The notes below the pieces were generated by a model. That model did not search any database, was not told the origin of the DNA, and was given only the letters and a program-made list of their open reading frames with translations. Below, piece by piece: positions 9,282 to 18,359 of a DNA stretch of 64,000 nt. Position 1 is the first letter of the stretch. Each line of letters opens with the position of its first letter. Source of the stretch: an uncultured Thalassotalea sp. (GTDB taxonomy: Bacteria; Pseudomonadota; Gammaproteobacteria; Enterobacterales; Alteromonadaceae); the NCBI GenBank assembly GCA_947492575.1, contig CANLNK010000002.1:407304-471303 (forward strand), in the 5' to 3' direction. Made by a program: the position numbers and the translations under genes.

Positions 9282-9509
9282 ATGGAAAAATCATTTCATG
9301 ACTTTAAGGCAAGGGAAATAAAAAATAACCTCAACATTGCGGTTGTTGTTACCTACTTTGTTATCTCCATTTGCTATTTCGCAGCTGGATATTACTTCGC
9401 CTCCGTTCAAGAGATTAGCTTGCTCATCATTATCATATGTATAATCGTACCACTAACCGCATTAGCACTCATTTCGCTGTGTAATAGAATAAATAGGCAT
9501 ATTAAGTAA
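9282..9509 (+). CDS. Small two-helix membrane protein
   Basis: A 75-residue protein with a charged N-terminus (MEKSFHDFKAREIKNN) and two hydrophobic helices (about residues 18-41 and 46-67), ending with basic residues, so both ends are predicted in the cytoplasm. The family is not recognised. Its stop codon TAA directly abuts the ATG of the DUF1993 gene (TAAATG), so the two are almost certainly translated from one mRNA and may work together. A role cannot be assigned. Confidence 0.65.
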   Translation: MEKSFHDFKAREIKNNLNIAVVVTYFVISICYFAAGYYFASVQEISLLIIIICIIVPLTALALISLCNRINRHIK

Positions 9510-10064
9510 ATGACATTCCCTCAAGATGAAGAACTAATAACACCTATTGAATCTGCATCCCACGTCAAATCGTTACTTCAGAGATACTTAGCACAGTTAG
9601 AAAAAATAGTAAGTAAGTTGCCAGCCGACATTATTGGAAACAGCTTGTGCAGTGATATGTTTGATTTAGCCACTAATGTAAACATTACCTGTAATTTTGC
9701 TATTCGAGGATACAGCCCTTTAGTGGGAGTCAACGTTGAGTTATTTGAACTCACAAATATTGATAATGACAATGATGGTAAGCGTCAACTCCTAGCGCTT
9801 ATTCAAAAAACTAACGAATACCTATCGTCGATGCCCTCTGTTTCAGCATTAGACAATACAAAGCACATTTCTGAAAAAGCAGGGTTTAAAGAAGTATCAC
9901 TTGGGCAAGTAGATTTCATGTATCAATATATTGTGCCAAACCTCTTATTTCACATGAGTATGGTTTACGCTATTGCCAAGTCCAGCGGAGTAAGCTTAAC
10001 TAAGGGTGATTTTGATGGCATTCACAGTTACCCAGCTGGGTTTAGTTTTATCGAACAAGCCTAG
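9510..10064 (+). CDS. DUF1993 family protein
   Basis: A 184-residue cytoplasmic helical protein. The C-terminal part (FMYQYIVPNLLFHMSMVYAI, then KSSGVSLTKGDF) matches the conserved end of DUF1993 proteins, which resemble the DinB-like four-helix fold; the N-terminal part (SLLQRYLAQLEKIVSKLP) is also typical. The function of the family is unknown. It is translationally joined to the upstream two-helix membrane protein. No ribosome binding site of its own is visible, in keeping with coupling. Confidence 0.8.
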   Translation: MTFPQDEELITPIESASHVKSLLQRYLAQLEKIVSKLPADIIGNSLCSDMFDLATNVNITCNFAIRGYSPLVGVNVELFELTNIDNDNDGKRQLLALIQKTNEYLSSMPSVSALDNTKHISEKAGFKEVSLGQVDFMYQYIVPNLLFHMSMVYAIAKSSGVSLTKGDFDGIHSYPAGFSFIEQA

Positions 10065-10217
10065 AGCGACTAGCTAATTTAGACAACAGGACAAGGCAGC
10101 ACAAAGCTTATGCCCTGTCGAATTGAACTACGAACTGAGCCATTCATCGCGATAAATTAACTTAAAGCTGTAAGCGACCCTAGGCTTAAAATACAGCGTA
10201 TATTTCAAGGAAGTACT

Positions 10218-10595
10218 ATGATCGATTTTAAAAACTCTTCAGTCTTTAAACTTAAACCTATCGAAGAAGACAAAGTTAGAGAAGATTTCTATAAATTTCT
10301 GATCGACGGAGAGAGCATCATTGCAGCTTTTAAGTCGATTAGAGACCAAGTCGTTTTTACCAATAAACGTATTATCGCTGCCAATGTGCAAGGCATTACG
10401 GGTTCAAAAGTTGATTACACTTCCCTACCCTACAGTAAGATCCAAGCATTTTCCGTTGAGTCGGCCGGTACATTAGACCTAGACAGCGAAATAGAGCTTT
10501 ATTTAAGTGAACTAGGCCAAGTTCGCTTTGAAATTAAAGGCTCATTTGATCTGATTGCGTTTAATCGTTGCATTAGTGAACATATCTTAGGTTAA
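10218..10595 (+). CDS. Bacterial PH-domain protein
   Basis: A 125-residue soluble protein with the bacterial pleckstrin-homology pattern: FLIDGESIIAAFKSIRDQVVFTNKRIIAAN (residues about 28-57), then LPYSKIQAFSVE and strands ending in a C-terminal helix (IAFNRCISEHILG). Such YokE/bPH proteins form oligomeric beta-barrel assemblies, and their ligands are not known. AAGGA stands 6 bases before ATG 10218. It is a single gene between DUF1993 and a VOC gene with about 150-base gaps, so an independent promoter is likely. Confidence 0.82.
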   Translation: MIDFKNSSVFKLKPIEEDKVREDFYKFLIDGESIIAAFKSIRDQVVFTNKRIIAANVQGITGSKVDYTSLPYSKIQAFSVESAGTLDLDSEIELYLSELGQVRFEIKGSFDLIAFNRCISEHILG

Positions 10596-10707
10596 CCGCC
10601 ACCGCTTTCATGGTGAGACTGCGCAGAATCGCAGAGCCACAAACAAGCACTGGCAGGCGTTCGGCAAGCCAAAGGTAAGATAATAAGAAAAGTAGTAGGA
10701 AGAAAAC

Positions 10708-11091
10708 ATGAACCTAAATCAGGTGACAATCCCAGCGATTGACATGGAGGAGACTGCAGCCTTCTATCGAAAGCTTGGTTTTTTACAGATCGTCGACACT
10801 CCCCATTATGCGAGATTCGAGTGCCCCGAGGGCGACGCTACTTTTTCATTGTCTTTAACGGAAGACCGCCATCAAGTTAATCCCACCACCATTTACTTTG
10901 AAACCGAGTCAATAGAAGAAAAGGTCAACCAGATAAGTGCGTTAGGTATCGACATAGCTCAGCCGCCAACGGCAGAGCGATACTTATGGACAGAAGCTAT
11001 TATCTTTGACCCTAGTGGCAACAAAATAAAGCTCTATTGGGCTGGCGATAATCGAAAGAATCCACCATGGCGTACCGAACGACGCGATTAG
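10708..11091 (+). CDS. VOC family protein (glyoxalase-like)
   Basis: A 127-residue vicinal oxygen chelate protein. It starts LNQVTIPAIDMEETAAFYRKLGF and ends IIFDPSGNKIKLYWAG, the classic first and last motifs, with a Glu-rich middle. The expected first-module His is absent, so it may bind a metal poorly or act as a binding protein. AGGAAG lies 6 bases before ATG 10708. It is not closely similar to the other VOC gene at 5876. The substrate is unknown. Confidence 0.82.
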   Translation: MNLNQVTIPAIDMEETAAFYRKLGFLQIVDTPHYARFECPEGDATFSLSLTEDRHQVNPTTIYFETESIEEKVNQISALGIDIAQPPTAERYLWTEAIIFDPSGNKIKLYWAGDNRKNPPWRTERRD

Positions 11092-11247
11092 GATTTCTCT
11101 CGCCAAGCCCGACGAGTTTCACAAGATGCCACGCACCATGTTACGTTATGCGATATAAATGCTCAAAGAAACGCTCAGGCAAAGCTATCTTAGAGGCACA
11201 CGCTAGCGCTGTTTATTGAGCAATCATAATGCAAAGCAAATGCAAGG

Positions 11248-12444
11248 ATGTTTCAACTATTGGATACGCAAACACTCTTTTTGATTAGCCTTGGAAGCCT
11301 GCTACTGGCTGGCCTAACCTTATCAATTATTGGTCAAAAAACAGCTTTCCCGCGTGTTACTCTGCTGATTGGCTTTGGTATTTTCGTAGGGCCAGAAGGG
11401 CTTAATTTCATTCCCAACCTTGTTACCGCCCAATTTGATATAATCGCGCAGCTGGCATTACTGATGGTCGGCTTCCTGATTGGTGGCAAGCTCACTGGCT
11501 CGGCACTGAAAGACTCCTCCTCAGCCATTGTTAGCATCTCTATTGGTGCATCACTGATTACCTCGATAATCGTTACCTCAGGTTTATTACTGTTTAATGT
11601 CCCACTGCCGCTCGCGATTATTCTCGGTTGCATCGCTGCAGCTACCGATGCAACAGCAGTATTTGATGTTGTCACTCAATCGCTGGGCAAGTCTGAAACC
11701 GCTAAATTGAATAAATTTAAGTCGATGCTGTTATCAGTGGTTGCGCTTGACGATGCATGGGCACTCATTTTGTTCGGCTTGGGCATATCCGTGGTCTTTG
11801 CACTTTCTGGGGGCAGTGAACAAGGCTTACTAATGCATGCTATGACAGACATAGGCGGCGGAATTTTGCTAGGTATGTTACTCGGCGTACCAACCGCTTA
11901 TATCACAGGAAGGTTATCTCCTGGTAAACCTGTTATGTCAGAAGCCCTTGGTGTCGTTTTCCTTTGCGGTGGTATCGCTTTATGGCTCAACGTTTCCTTC
12001 TTAATTGCCGCGATGGTACTAGGAGCTGTCGTCGCCAATTTTGCTAAACACCATGACTACCCATTTCATGCAATCGAAGGTATTGAAGAGCAATTTATGT
12101 TGATTTTCTTTATCTTGGCAGGGGCAACGTTAAACTTTGAAGCCTTGCAACAAATCGGTTGGATAGGAGCGGGCTATATCGCGTTACGGATTATAGGCAA
12201 GCTTATTGGCGGCTTTATTGGTGCTAAACTAAGCAAAGTAAATCAAGGCACGCAACACTGGATTGGTCCAGCACTATTGCCACAAGCGGGTGTCGCTATT
12301 GGCATGGGCTTAGTCGCGACCAGTTTGATGCCTGAATTTGGTAATCAGCTTTTAGCAGCCATCATTTGCTCAACAATTTTCTTTGAACTCGTTGGGCCTA
12401 TAATGACGATGCAAGCGATAAAGCGTGTAACGAATACACGCTAG
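11248..12444 (+). CDS. Cation:proton antiporter, CPA2 family (KefB-like membrane domain)
   Basis: Inner-membrane transporter of 398 residues with about twelve hydrophobic helices, expected to exchange Na+ or K+ for protons. Family features include GFGIFVGPEGLNF in helix 2, ALLMVGFLIGGKLT in helix 3, and the acidic pair region IAAATDATAVFDVV, where CPA antiporters carry the ion-binding Asp. No C-terminal TrkA-N/RCK domain is present, so it is not a full KefB/KefC. ATG 11248 directly follows AAGG, an unusually short spacing. It is convergent with the aldose epimerase gene, 10 bases apart. Ion specificity is unknown. Confidence 0.85.
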   Translation: MFQLLDTQTLFLISLGSLLLAGLTLSIIGQKTAFPRVTLLIGFGIFVGPEGLNFIPNLVTAQFDIIAQLALLMVGFLIGGKLTGSALKDSSSAIVSISIGASLITSIIVTSGLLLFNVPLPLAIILGCIAAATDATAVFDVVTQSLGKSETAKLNKFKSMLLSVVALDDAWALILFGLGISVVFALSGGSEQGLLMHAMTDIGGGILLGMLLGVPTAYITGRLSPGKPVMSEALGVVFLCGGIALWLNVSFLIAAMVLGAVVANFAKHHDYPFHAIEGIEEQFMLIFFILAGATLNFEALQQIGWIGAGYIALRIIGKLIGGFIGAKLSKVNQGTQHWIGPALLPQAGVAIGMGLVATSLMPEFGNQLLAAIICSTIFFELVGPIMTMQAIKRVTNTR

Positions 12445-12454
12445 CTTGTCCAAG

Positions 12455-13459
12455 CTATTCACGGCCAGCATCTTCACCGGCAGATTCTGCTTCTTCTGAG
12501 GTATCCAGATTTTGATCTACATTTTTAACGAGTTTATAGCTGATGCGCATATTAAATGGCTCGTCAGGCGTAGTGTAGAAGAATGGAAAGGCTTCTTCAT
12601 TCGGGCTATTCGGATAAAATTGCGGCTCTAAGCAAATACCACCAAACGGCTCGAACTTACCCGATAGGAACTCACCGGTATAGACCTGTAACCCGGGGTA
12701 AGCACTACTCACGTGAAGTTGCAGTTTCTTATCAGGACTAATCAAAATAGCTTGCGATTCAGTGACAGGTCTTGCCACCACAAAGTTGTGATCAAGTTGC
12801 TCTCGCTCACTGTCTAATTGTCTCGGTTGGCGAAAATCAAATGGCGTATCGGTAACGTCTGCGATCTCTCCAGTCGGAATATTTTGATGATCAACAGGCG
12901 TGTAATTATCAGCAAAAATCTGTAATACATGACCTTCGGCATCGTTGCCAACACCCGCGAGATTAAAATACGGATGAGTGGTTGGGCCAATCACTGTAGC
13001 TTGTTCTGTGGTGACTTTTATATCAACATCCAGCGAGCTATCGTTGTTTAAGTGATAGGTTACCCAAAAATGTAGGCCGCCAGGATATCCATTAAAACCA
13101 TCAGGTACCTCGCACTTTAAGGTCAGGACCTGCTCTTCTTGAGCAACGATATCCCAATACATATCACTGATGCTCTCTTTACCGCCATGCAAATGATGAC
13201 GCCCTTCATTGGCTTGCAACTCATAGGTTTTGCCGTCAATAGTGAACTCAGCACCACCAATTCGATTTGCAAAGGGCCCTGCGATTGCGCCATGGTAAAA
13301 AGGGTCATCGAGATAGTCGCTAAGGTTAGCGTACCCTAAAATAATATTTCGGTCTTCATGACCAACGTCAGTGTGCCATTGTAATAGGCGCGCGCCATAG
13401 TTAGAAATGCAGACTTCGTCGCCAGTTTCATTACAAAGTACAAATGATCGCAATTCCAT
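12455..13459 (-). CDS. galM: Aldose 1-epimerase
   Basis: Mutarotase interconverting alpha and beta anomers of aldoses such as galactose and glucose. Catalytic motifs are present: RHHLHGG (residues 87-93), THPYFNLAG with His162 as the expected acid, LDHNF with the sugar-binding Asp, and CLEPQFYPN with the catalytic Glu near residue 290. Total length 334 residues fits the family, with an acidic extra tail of about 15 residues. GAGG is 7 bases before the ATG. No other Leloir-pathway genes lie beside it; the nearest sugar genes are the fructokinase and receptor at the window start. Confidence 0.92.
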   Translation of the reverse strand: MELRSFVLCNETGDEVCISNYGARLLQWHTDVGHEDRNIILGYANLSDYLDDPFYHGAIAGPFANRIGGAEFTIDGKTYELQANEGRHHLHGGKESISDMYWDIVAQEEQVLTLKCEVPDGFNGYPGGLHFWVTYHLNNDSSLDVDIKVTTEQATVIGPTTHPYFNLAGVGNDAEGHVLQIFADNYTPVDHQNIPTGEIADVTDTPFDFRQPRQLDSEREQLDHNFVVARPVTESQAILISPDKKLQLHVSSAYPGLQVYTGEFLSGKFEPFGGICLEPQFYPNSPNEEAFPFFYTTPDEPFNMRISYKLVKNVDQNLDTSEEAESAGEDAGRE

Positions 13460-13734
13460 AAAGTGCCTCTAAATCGCACGCTTTCGTAAATACTGTATGT
13501 ATTGACTAAGTCGCGCATATTTTTATTCGTTATTAAGTCTTTTTTATTACGAGAGAAATTATCGAAGCGACTACTCTCTCGGAAATTTCGCTTTAGATTT
13601 ACGTGCAAGACAATGAAAGTCAAGAGTAAATCTCAACCTGTTCTTTAACACTACATTGCGATTGGGTTCATTTCGAACAGTGTAGACCATTCATTAGCAG
13701 AAGCATAAAGCCTATACTTAGAATTTATTCATCT

Positions 13735-13785
13735 AGGGCGTATTAATCTTTCAGCGTGCGATTTGTTCTGATTGAATGTTCCCCC
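13735..13785 (+). repeat. Degenerate, truncated end of the inverted-repeat element
   Basis: AGGGCGTATTAATCTTTC at 13735-13752 matches the terminal repeats of the two full elements (19178 and 35555) at 14-15 of 18 positions. The following bases (TTTGTTCTGATTGAATG) still resemble the next internal segment of the full copies (TTTGTTCGAATTAAATG). The rest of the element is absent. This looks like an old, decayed remnant of the same repeat family; chance similarity of an AT-rich stretch is the alternative. Confidence 0.45.
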
Positions 13786-13811
13786 CCTTTAACCAGAGGT
13801 CGGGGCAGCCA

Positions 13812-13854
13812 AGAAAATAAAAAGACGCTTGTTGACTAAACAACAAACGTCTTT
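13812..13854 (-). terminator. Intrinsic terminator of the CobN-like operon
   Basis: Arms AAAGACG and CGTCTTT (13821-13827, 13848-13854) with inner pairs TTGTTG/CAACAA make a long stem with a 6-base loop. Read on the minus strand the hairpin is followed by a T-rich run, about 43 bases after the stop of the CobN-like gene. Confidence 0.85.
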
Positions 13855-13896
13855 GGCGATAAGCTTTATTGAAGTCACTTAACTAGGGGCGTGAGA

Positions 13897-16800
13897 TTAA
13901 GCTGCTTGTTTAAAGTTTTGTGATTGCGCTTCATCGGCTGTTGCTTTTAAATCCTTAGGTTTACGTTCAAACCACTGATGTCCGGCACCCAACATGAAGA
14001 TCCCAAACAACCACCACAACGGCATGTAGTCTGTTTCAACTTGCTCAGTTTGGGCTTGCTCTTCAAGCTTTTGCCCTTCTACCTGCTGTGTTTGACCTGC
14101 AGTTTGCGGCGCGGCGACAGGTTGCGGATTAGCTAGCGCTTCTGCTAACGCCTTTGATAGCGGAGTCAAACCAAAACCAGCTGCAGTCGTATCCATATAC
14201 TCATTGAATTTTTCGTTATTGGTTGCCACGTCAAATTCCGCAGCTATTTCAGAATATATCTCTACCATTTTCTTTAAGGTTTTGTCGTCTGCTTGCCAGT
14301 AACCTTTACGCACGGCTTCCAGCATACGCTCTAAAATTTGCGCTAAGCTCTCTGGATTGGCCTGTTCAAAGAATTCACGCATATCCATCTGGTACTTGTC
14401 TTCAACATAAACTTCGAAGAATTCTTGCCATTGGTCATCGCGAATCGCTTCAGGTGTCATCACTTCCCAGCCCCACATGTTATTCATGCGGTCTAAAATT
14501 GCCGTCGCGCCTGCATAACCTGAATCTTGCATCGCTTTTATCCAACGCGGATGGAAGTAACGGCTGCGCATTTCTTGATTCACAAACTCATCTAGTGTTT
14601 GGGTCTTTAACTGGTCTTTCTTACGTAAATTAGAGACGTACATCTCTGGCGTTTCACCGTCTAAATGACGAACCGCTAAACCTATGCCACCGAAGTATTG
14701 GAATGGGTCATCGTTGGTCATCAGTGCGTAAAGATTAGTCGAACGAGAAAAGATCACACCGTCAGTTCCAGATAGCACTTTATTGTACAAGCCCTCTCCG
14801 TCGCCAAAGGTATCACCAACATTTTCTGACCAACGCTTTTCATCATAACCAAATGCATAGCCCATACGGTCTAGGTATAAATCAGCCAGTTTGTCATCGC
14901 TTTCCCATGTGTCAGAAGCCAGAGAGCTTGCCGCTAAACCGGTACCGTAATTGCCCGTCTCGTTAGAGAAAATACGGATAGACGATAAGTAATCGGCGTC
15001 TTCCTCTGATTTGCCTTTCTCTAATAATTCAGTGCGAAGCGCATTGGCGTGACGATAAACAAAGTTGTTGTCTTCTTTCATTTTCGCAACTTTGTCAATC
15101 GCCTTTGCCAGCCATAACATAACGTTAGGGAAAGCATCTCGATACAAACCAGTTGCTGAAATCACCACATCGATACGCGGACGTTTAAGCTCACTCATCG
15201 GAATAACTTCAGTGTCGACAACATTACCTTGACGATTCCATTTTGGCTTCAAACCTAAGGCATGAAGAACTTGCGCTTCAAGTGCACCTTGATGACGCAT
15301 CGTTTCGAGTGACCATAGTGAAAACGCTAGCTTTTCTGGGTACTTACCGTGCTTTTGGTAGTAAGCTTCAATGGTTTGATTCATCAAGGTCACACCCGCA
15401 TCGTAAGCTTCTTTCGACGGTACTTTAGCTGGATTAAAGCCAATTAAGTTACGACCTGTTGGCGCAGCGTTCGGGTTACGGATCGGGTCACCACCATGAC
15501 TTACTGGGATATAATTCGCTTCCAACGCAGACATTAAGTTAGTAATCTCCGCAATACCTTGGAAATTATCCCAGTACTCTTTTGCTAACGTTAAGTCTGC
15601 GGTCAATTGCTCGTCTAACTCATTGAGTGATTCTGGACTTTTGATATAGGTATTGAGTAACTGAAAGCCCTCTAACGCCTCTAGTTTACGTACATTCCGT
15701 TCATCGAATTGTAATGCTTCAGCGATCGTCATTTGACGTGTTTGTTCATATTCCGCTGCACGTGCAGTGAATTCTTCACCTAACATCTGCAACATGGTGG
15801 TATACAAGTGCGTATCAACGGGTAACTCGCCAAAAATGTGGATACCCAATGGCTGACTCATTTGTGCAAGTGCATTTAAATGGTCCTGCACTTTCGCGAT
15901 ATGATTGTCAAAGTCTGCAGCAAAACTTGCTTTATCAAGAGACAAGTCATTCAACATATTTAGCTTTTCAGCCATGTTGATAATCTCGGCTTGCGTGTTT
16001 GCTTTCGTTTGCCCTTCTTCAAGCATCAAATAGTTGGTAATTTTTTCGTTAAACTCGGCGATTTCTGTGTATAAACCCGCTTTCGCAAACCCTGGCGTTA
16101 AGTGACTTATCATAGTTGCACGACCACGGCGCTTGGCCTGCATCGCTTCACCGACATTATCGATAATGTAAGGGTAAAATACGGGCTTGTTACCAATGGC
16201 TAAACTCGGGGCATCGTATACCGACAAACCGCGTTCTTTACCACTTAACCACTCTTGTGAACCATGTGTACCTAGATGAATAAATGCATCAGCACCGAAA
16301 GTTTCACGGGCGTATAAATAAAACGCTAAATAGCTATGAGTCGCTGGCTCTTTTGTGCTGTGATAAAGGCTTGCACTTTCTTTTTCAGACTCACCTCGCA
16401 AGCCTTGTGGCATTACAATCATGTTACCTAAATCCATACGAGGAATCGCAAAGGCTTTAACAACCTCACCATTAATCGTGGTTTCGGTGATCATTTTGTT
16501 TTCTTCAGGCTGTCCCCAACGTTCGTTAATTGGCGTGCGAACGTTTTCCGGTAGTGCATTGAACCAGTCAAGATAAGTCGTTAATGGTAAGTAATCAGCC
16601 AGCCCTTGTTCGACTAAGCCCGCAGTATCTTCATCGCGATAGAACGGGCGCAATAATTTACCTGCTGATTCAATTAAATACGCCGAGTCCTTAACATCTA
16701 CCGTGTATCCTTTTTCTTTCATAGCAATAGCGATATTTTCGATAGATGAAGGTACGTCGAGAAATGCAGCGCCAACGTTTTTCTCACCTGGAGGATAATT

Positions 16801-18000
16801 CCAGATAAATGTAGCAACCTTCTTTTCGCTGTTCTCGATATGGGCAAGCTTGGCGTGGTTATATGCTCGCTCGATCATCGCTTGCATTTGATAAGGAATG
16901 ACGACTTTAGCGCCTTTTTCGTTAGCAGCGATAATCGTAGGGTCAGCACTACCTGTATCTTCAGGCATCACTAAGAAAAACGGTGTTAGCGATGGTGAAA
17001 CGCCTGCATGGTCTGCTTCAAACTCTGTTTGACTACCCTCGGTGTAGTTAAGTGCATGTAATACTGGCACACCTAGCTTTTCAAATTCACCACGGCGCTT
17101 TTCGACATAATGAAGAGAACGATAGTTAATCACTAGATCAACACGTGCATCTCCCGCATCTGTCATCAATAAATCAGTGTAATTGAGCGCTTCATCATTA
17201 CCTTCAAAGAAAAAGCCTAAGGCTTTTGCGCCTTTTGCTTCTAGCCCTTTGATTAGCGTATCAACAACCTGTTGTTGCTCGTAATCTACAACACTTCGAT
17301 GAATACCGATGGCAATCACCGGCTGCTTCTCACTAGGCGCTAAAAACTCGAAGAAGGCATTTTCATTTGACGTTACCTGCCCTTTTACATCTTTTATATC
17401 GAGATTAGGGTGGTACAAACCTACGTTAGGCACTGCAACCGGTTTATCAGGCACTTCTTCACTTAATTGAAAGACTTGGCTGGAAAGATAAACCATCAAA
17501 TTACGATAATTTTCACGACCTGCATTTTTGTAATAGCTGCCTATCGCCGCACTATCCTCTTCAGATAACCCTTGGTTTGTCTTAACGTTCGTTAGATCAC
17601 CTAAAGAGATAACAGGAACACTTGGAAATAATGTTAAGTGTCCTTCGTATTTAGCGAACATAAATTTTGACAAAGCAGGGTTGATACCGTCTAGCATAAT
17701 TAAATCTGCGTTTTTCCAATCACCTTTGATTTCATCTTCAGATTTGCCTGAAGTTGAGTAATTTACTAGTTCGAATGGCTGGTCTTTTGCCATTTCAAGC
17801 AATAGATCACCTTTTGGCTTTGATGCATGTGACGACATAATCAGTAGTACTTGCGGCTTTTGTGCTTTTTGTACTTCTTCCGTTATGTTCGCTTGAGATT
17901 CATTTGCTGTCGTGCTTTTGGCTATCACACTAGTTGGCATCAAACTAAAGGAGCAAAGCACCAATAAGGTGTTAATAAATTGGGAGAGTCGATTAAACAT
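13897..18000 (-). CDS. Secreted CobN-like chelatase homologue (HmuS-like)
   Basis: A 1367-residue member of the CobN/ChlH family of large chelatase subunits, but with a signal peptide (LNTLLVLCSFSLMPTSVIA-type, cleavage near residue 28) and a C-terminal membrane helix (MPLWWLFGIFMLGAGHQWF, about residues 1324-1342) with a cytoplasmic basic tail. It is therefore predicted to work in the periplasm. The family hallmark LGTHGSQEWLSGKE is near residue 577. Cytoplasmic CobN inserts cobalt into hydrogenobyrinate with CobS/CobT, and no such partners are here. Instead it forms an operon with ExbB-like and DUF2149 genes, next to a haem-type receptor, as HmuS does in Bacteroidota, where removal of iron from haem has been reported. 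Haem dechelation is thus the best inference; cobalamin or another tetrapyrrole remains possible. Confidence 0.85.
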   Translation of the reverse strand: MFNRLSQFINTLLVLCSFSLMPTSVIAKSTTANESQANITEEVQKAQKPQVLLIMSSHASKPKGDLLLEMAKDQPFELVNYSTSGKSEDEIKGDWKNADLIMLDGINPALSKFMFAKYEGHLTLFPSVPVISLGDLTNVKTNQGLSEEDSAAIGSYYKNAGRENYRNLMVYLSSQVFQLSEEVPDKPVAVPNVGLYHPNLDIKDVKGQVTSNENAFFEFLAPSEKQPVIAIGIHRSVVDYEQQQVVDTLIKGLEAKGAKALGFFFEGNDEALNYTDLLMTDAGDARVDLVINYRSLHYVEKRRGEFEKLGVPVLHALNYTEGSQTEFEADHAGVSPSLTPFFLVMPEDTGSADPTIIAANEKGAKVVIPYQMQAMIERAYNHAKLAHIENSEKKVATFIWNYPPGEKNVGAAFLDVPSSIENIAIAMKEKGYTVDVKDSAYLIESAGKLLRPFYRDEDTAGLVEQGLADYLPLTTYLDWFNALPENVRTPINERWGQPEENKMITETTINGEVVKAFAIPRMDLGNMIVMPQGLRGESEKESASLYHSTKEPATHSYLAFYLYARETFGADAFIHLGTHGSQEWLSGKERGLSVYDAPSLAIGNKPVFYPYIIDNVGEAMQAKRRGRATMISHLTPGFAKAGLYTEIAEFNEKITNYLMLEEGQTKANTQAEIINMAEKLNMLNDLSLDKASFAADFDNHIAKVQDHLNALAQMSQPLGIHIFGELPVDTHLYTTMLQMLGEEFTARAAEYEQTRQMTIAEALQFDERNVRKLEALEGFQLLNTYIKSPESLNELDEQLTADLTLAKEYWDNFQGIAEITNLMSALEANYIPVSHGGDPIRNPNAAPTGRNLIGFNPAKVPSKEAYDAGVTLMNQTIEAYYQKHGKYPEKLAFSLWSLETMRHQGALEAQVLHALGLKPKWNRQGNVVDTEVIPMSELKRPRIDVVISATGLYRDAFPNVMLWLAKAIDKVAKMKEDNNFVYRHANALRTELLEKGKSEEDADYLSSIRIFSNETGNYGTGLAASSLASDTWESDDKLADLYLDRMGYAFGYDEKRWSENVGDTFGDGEGLYNKVLSGTDGVIFSRSTNLYALMTNDDPFQYFGGIGLAVRHLDGETPEMYVSNLRKKDQLKTQTLDEFVNQEMRSRYFHPRWIKAMQDSGYAGATAILDRMNNMWGWEVMTPEAIRDDQWQEFFEVYVEDKYQMDMREFFEQANPESLAQILERMLEAVRKGYWQADDKTLKKMVEIYSEIAAEFDVATNNEKFNEYMDTTAAGFGLTPLSKALAEALANPQPVAAPQTAGQTQQVEGQKLEEQAQTEQVETDYMPLWWLFGIFMLGAGHQWFERKPKDLKATADEAQSQNFKQAA

Positions 18001-18011
18001 GTACTTTACCT

Positions 18012-18359
18012 CTAGTTACCGTCGCTTTGCGTTTGTTCATTCGTGGCTTCGTCACCTTCTGGGACGTAAACAAAACTGCCATCAGCCATTTTATAAGCAA
18101 CGCCCGCACGCATACCCTCGCCGGAGCCAATGTCACCGGTAGACTTATATTGCTTAATTTCTTTTCCCTTTTTGACGATCATTTCCATGTTCGGCTTTCC
18201 TGCATTTTTAATAACCGTCACATCGTCACTTGAAAATACATTGAGGGGATTTTGCGCCAGAGCAATAAGCAAGGCGGCAATAATAACTAAGAACACGTCA
18301 ACTAAATTAACGGCGCTGACGATAGGGTTTAATTCTTCATCTTCATCAAGAAAACGCAC
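18012..18359 (-). CDS. DUF2149 membrane protein (ExbD-like partner)
   Basis: A 115-residue protein with one N-terminal membrane helix (AVNLVDVFLVIIAALLIALA, about residues 14-34) and a soluble periplasmic domain ending in a Gly/Asp-rich segment (VAYKMADGSFVYVPEGDE). It has the layout of ExbD/TolR, including an Asp (in VNLVDVF) at the start of the helix where those proteins bind protons. The GTG start overlaps the stop of the ExbB-like gene by one base (TAGTG), with GGGGAAG just upstream. DUF2149 proteins occur with CobN-like proteins and MotA/TolQ/ExbB proteins in haem-uptake loci. It is most likely the second subunit of a dedicated proton-driven motor. Confidence 0.82.
   Translation of the reverse strand: MRFLDEDEELNPIVSAVNLVDVFLVIIAALLIALAQNPLNVFSSDDVTVIKNAGKPNMEMIVKKGKEIKQYKSTGDIGSGEGMRAGVAYKMADGSFVYVPEGDEATNEQTQSDGN

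Larger units (their letters stand above)
13460..13896. other. Intergenic region upstream of galM and downstream of the CobN-like gene
   Basis: No convincing gene is seen in these 437 bases. The part next to galM should hold its promoter, though no clear -35/-10 pair stands out. The left-hand flank contains a degenerate copy of one end of the inverted-repeat element, and the right flank carries the terminator of the CobN-like operon (both listed separately). A run of seven C lies near 13781. Confidence 0.5.

Noticed and set aside
14223..14633. 136-residue open frame on the plus strand
   Set aside because: Antisense to the CobN-like gene and without recognisable features.
13897..18000. Cytoplasmic cobaltochelatase subunit of B12 synthesis
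   Set aside because: It has a signal peptide and C-terminal anchor, no CobS/CobT or other cob genes nearby, and an ExbB-like/DUF2149 operon.
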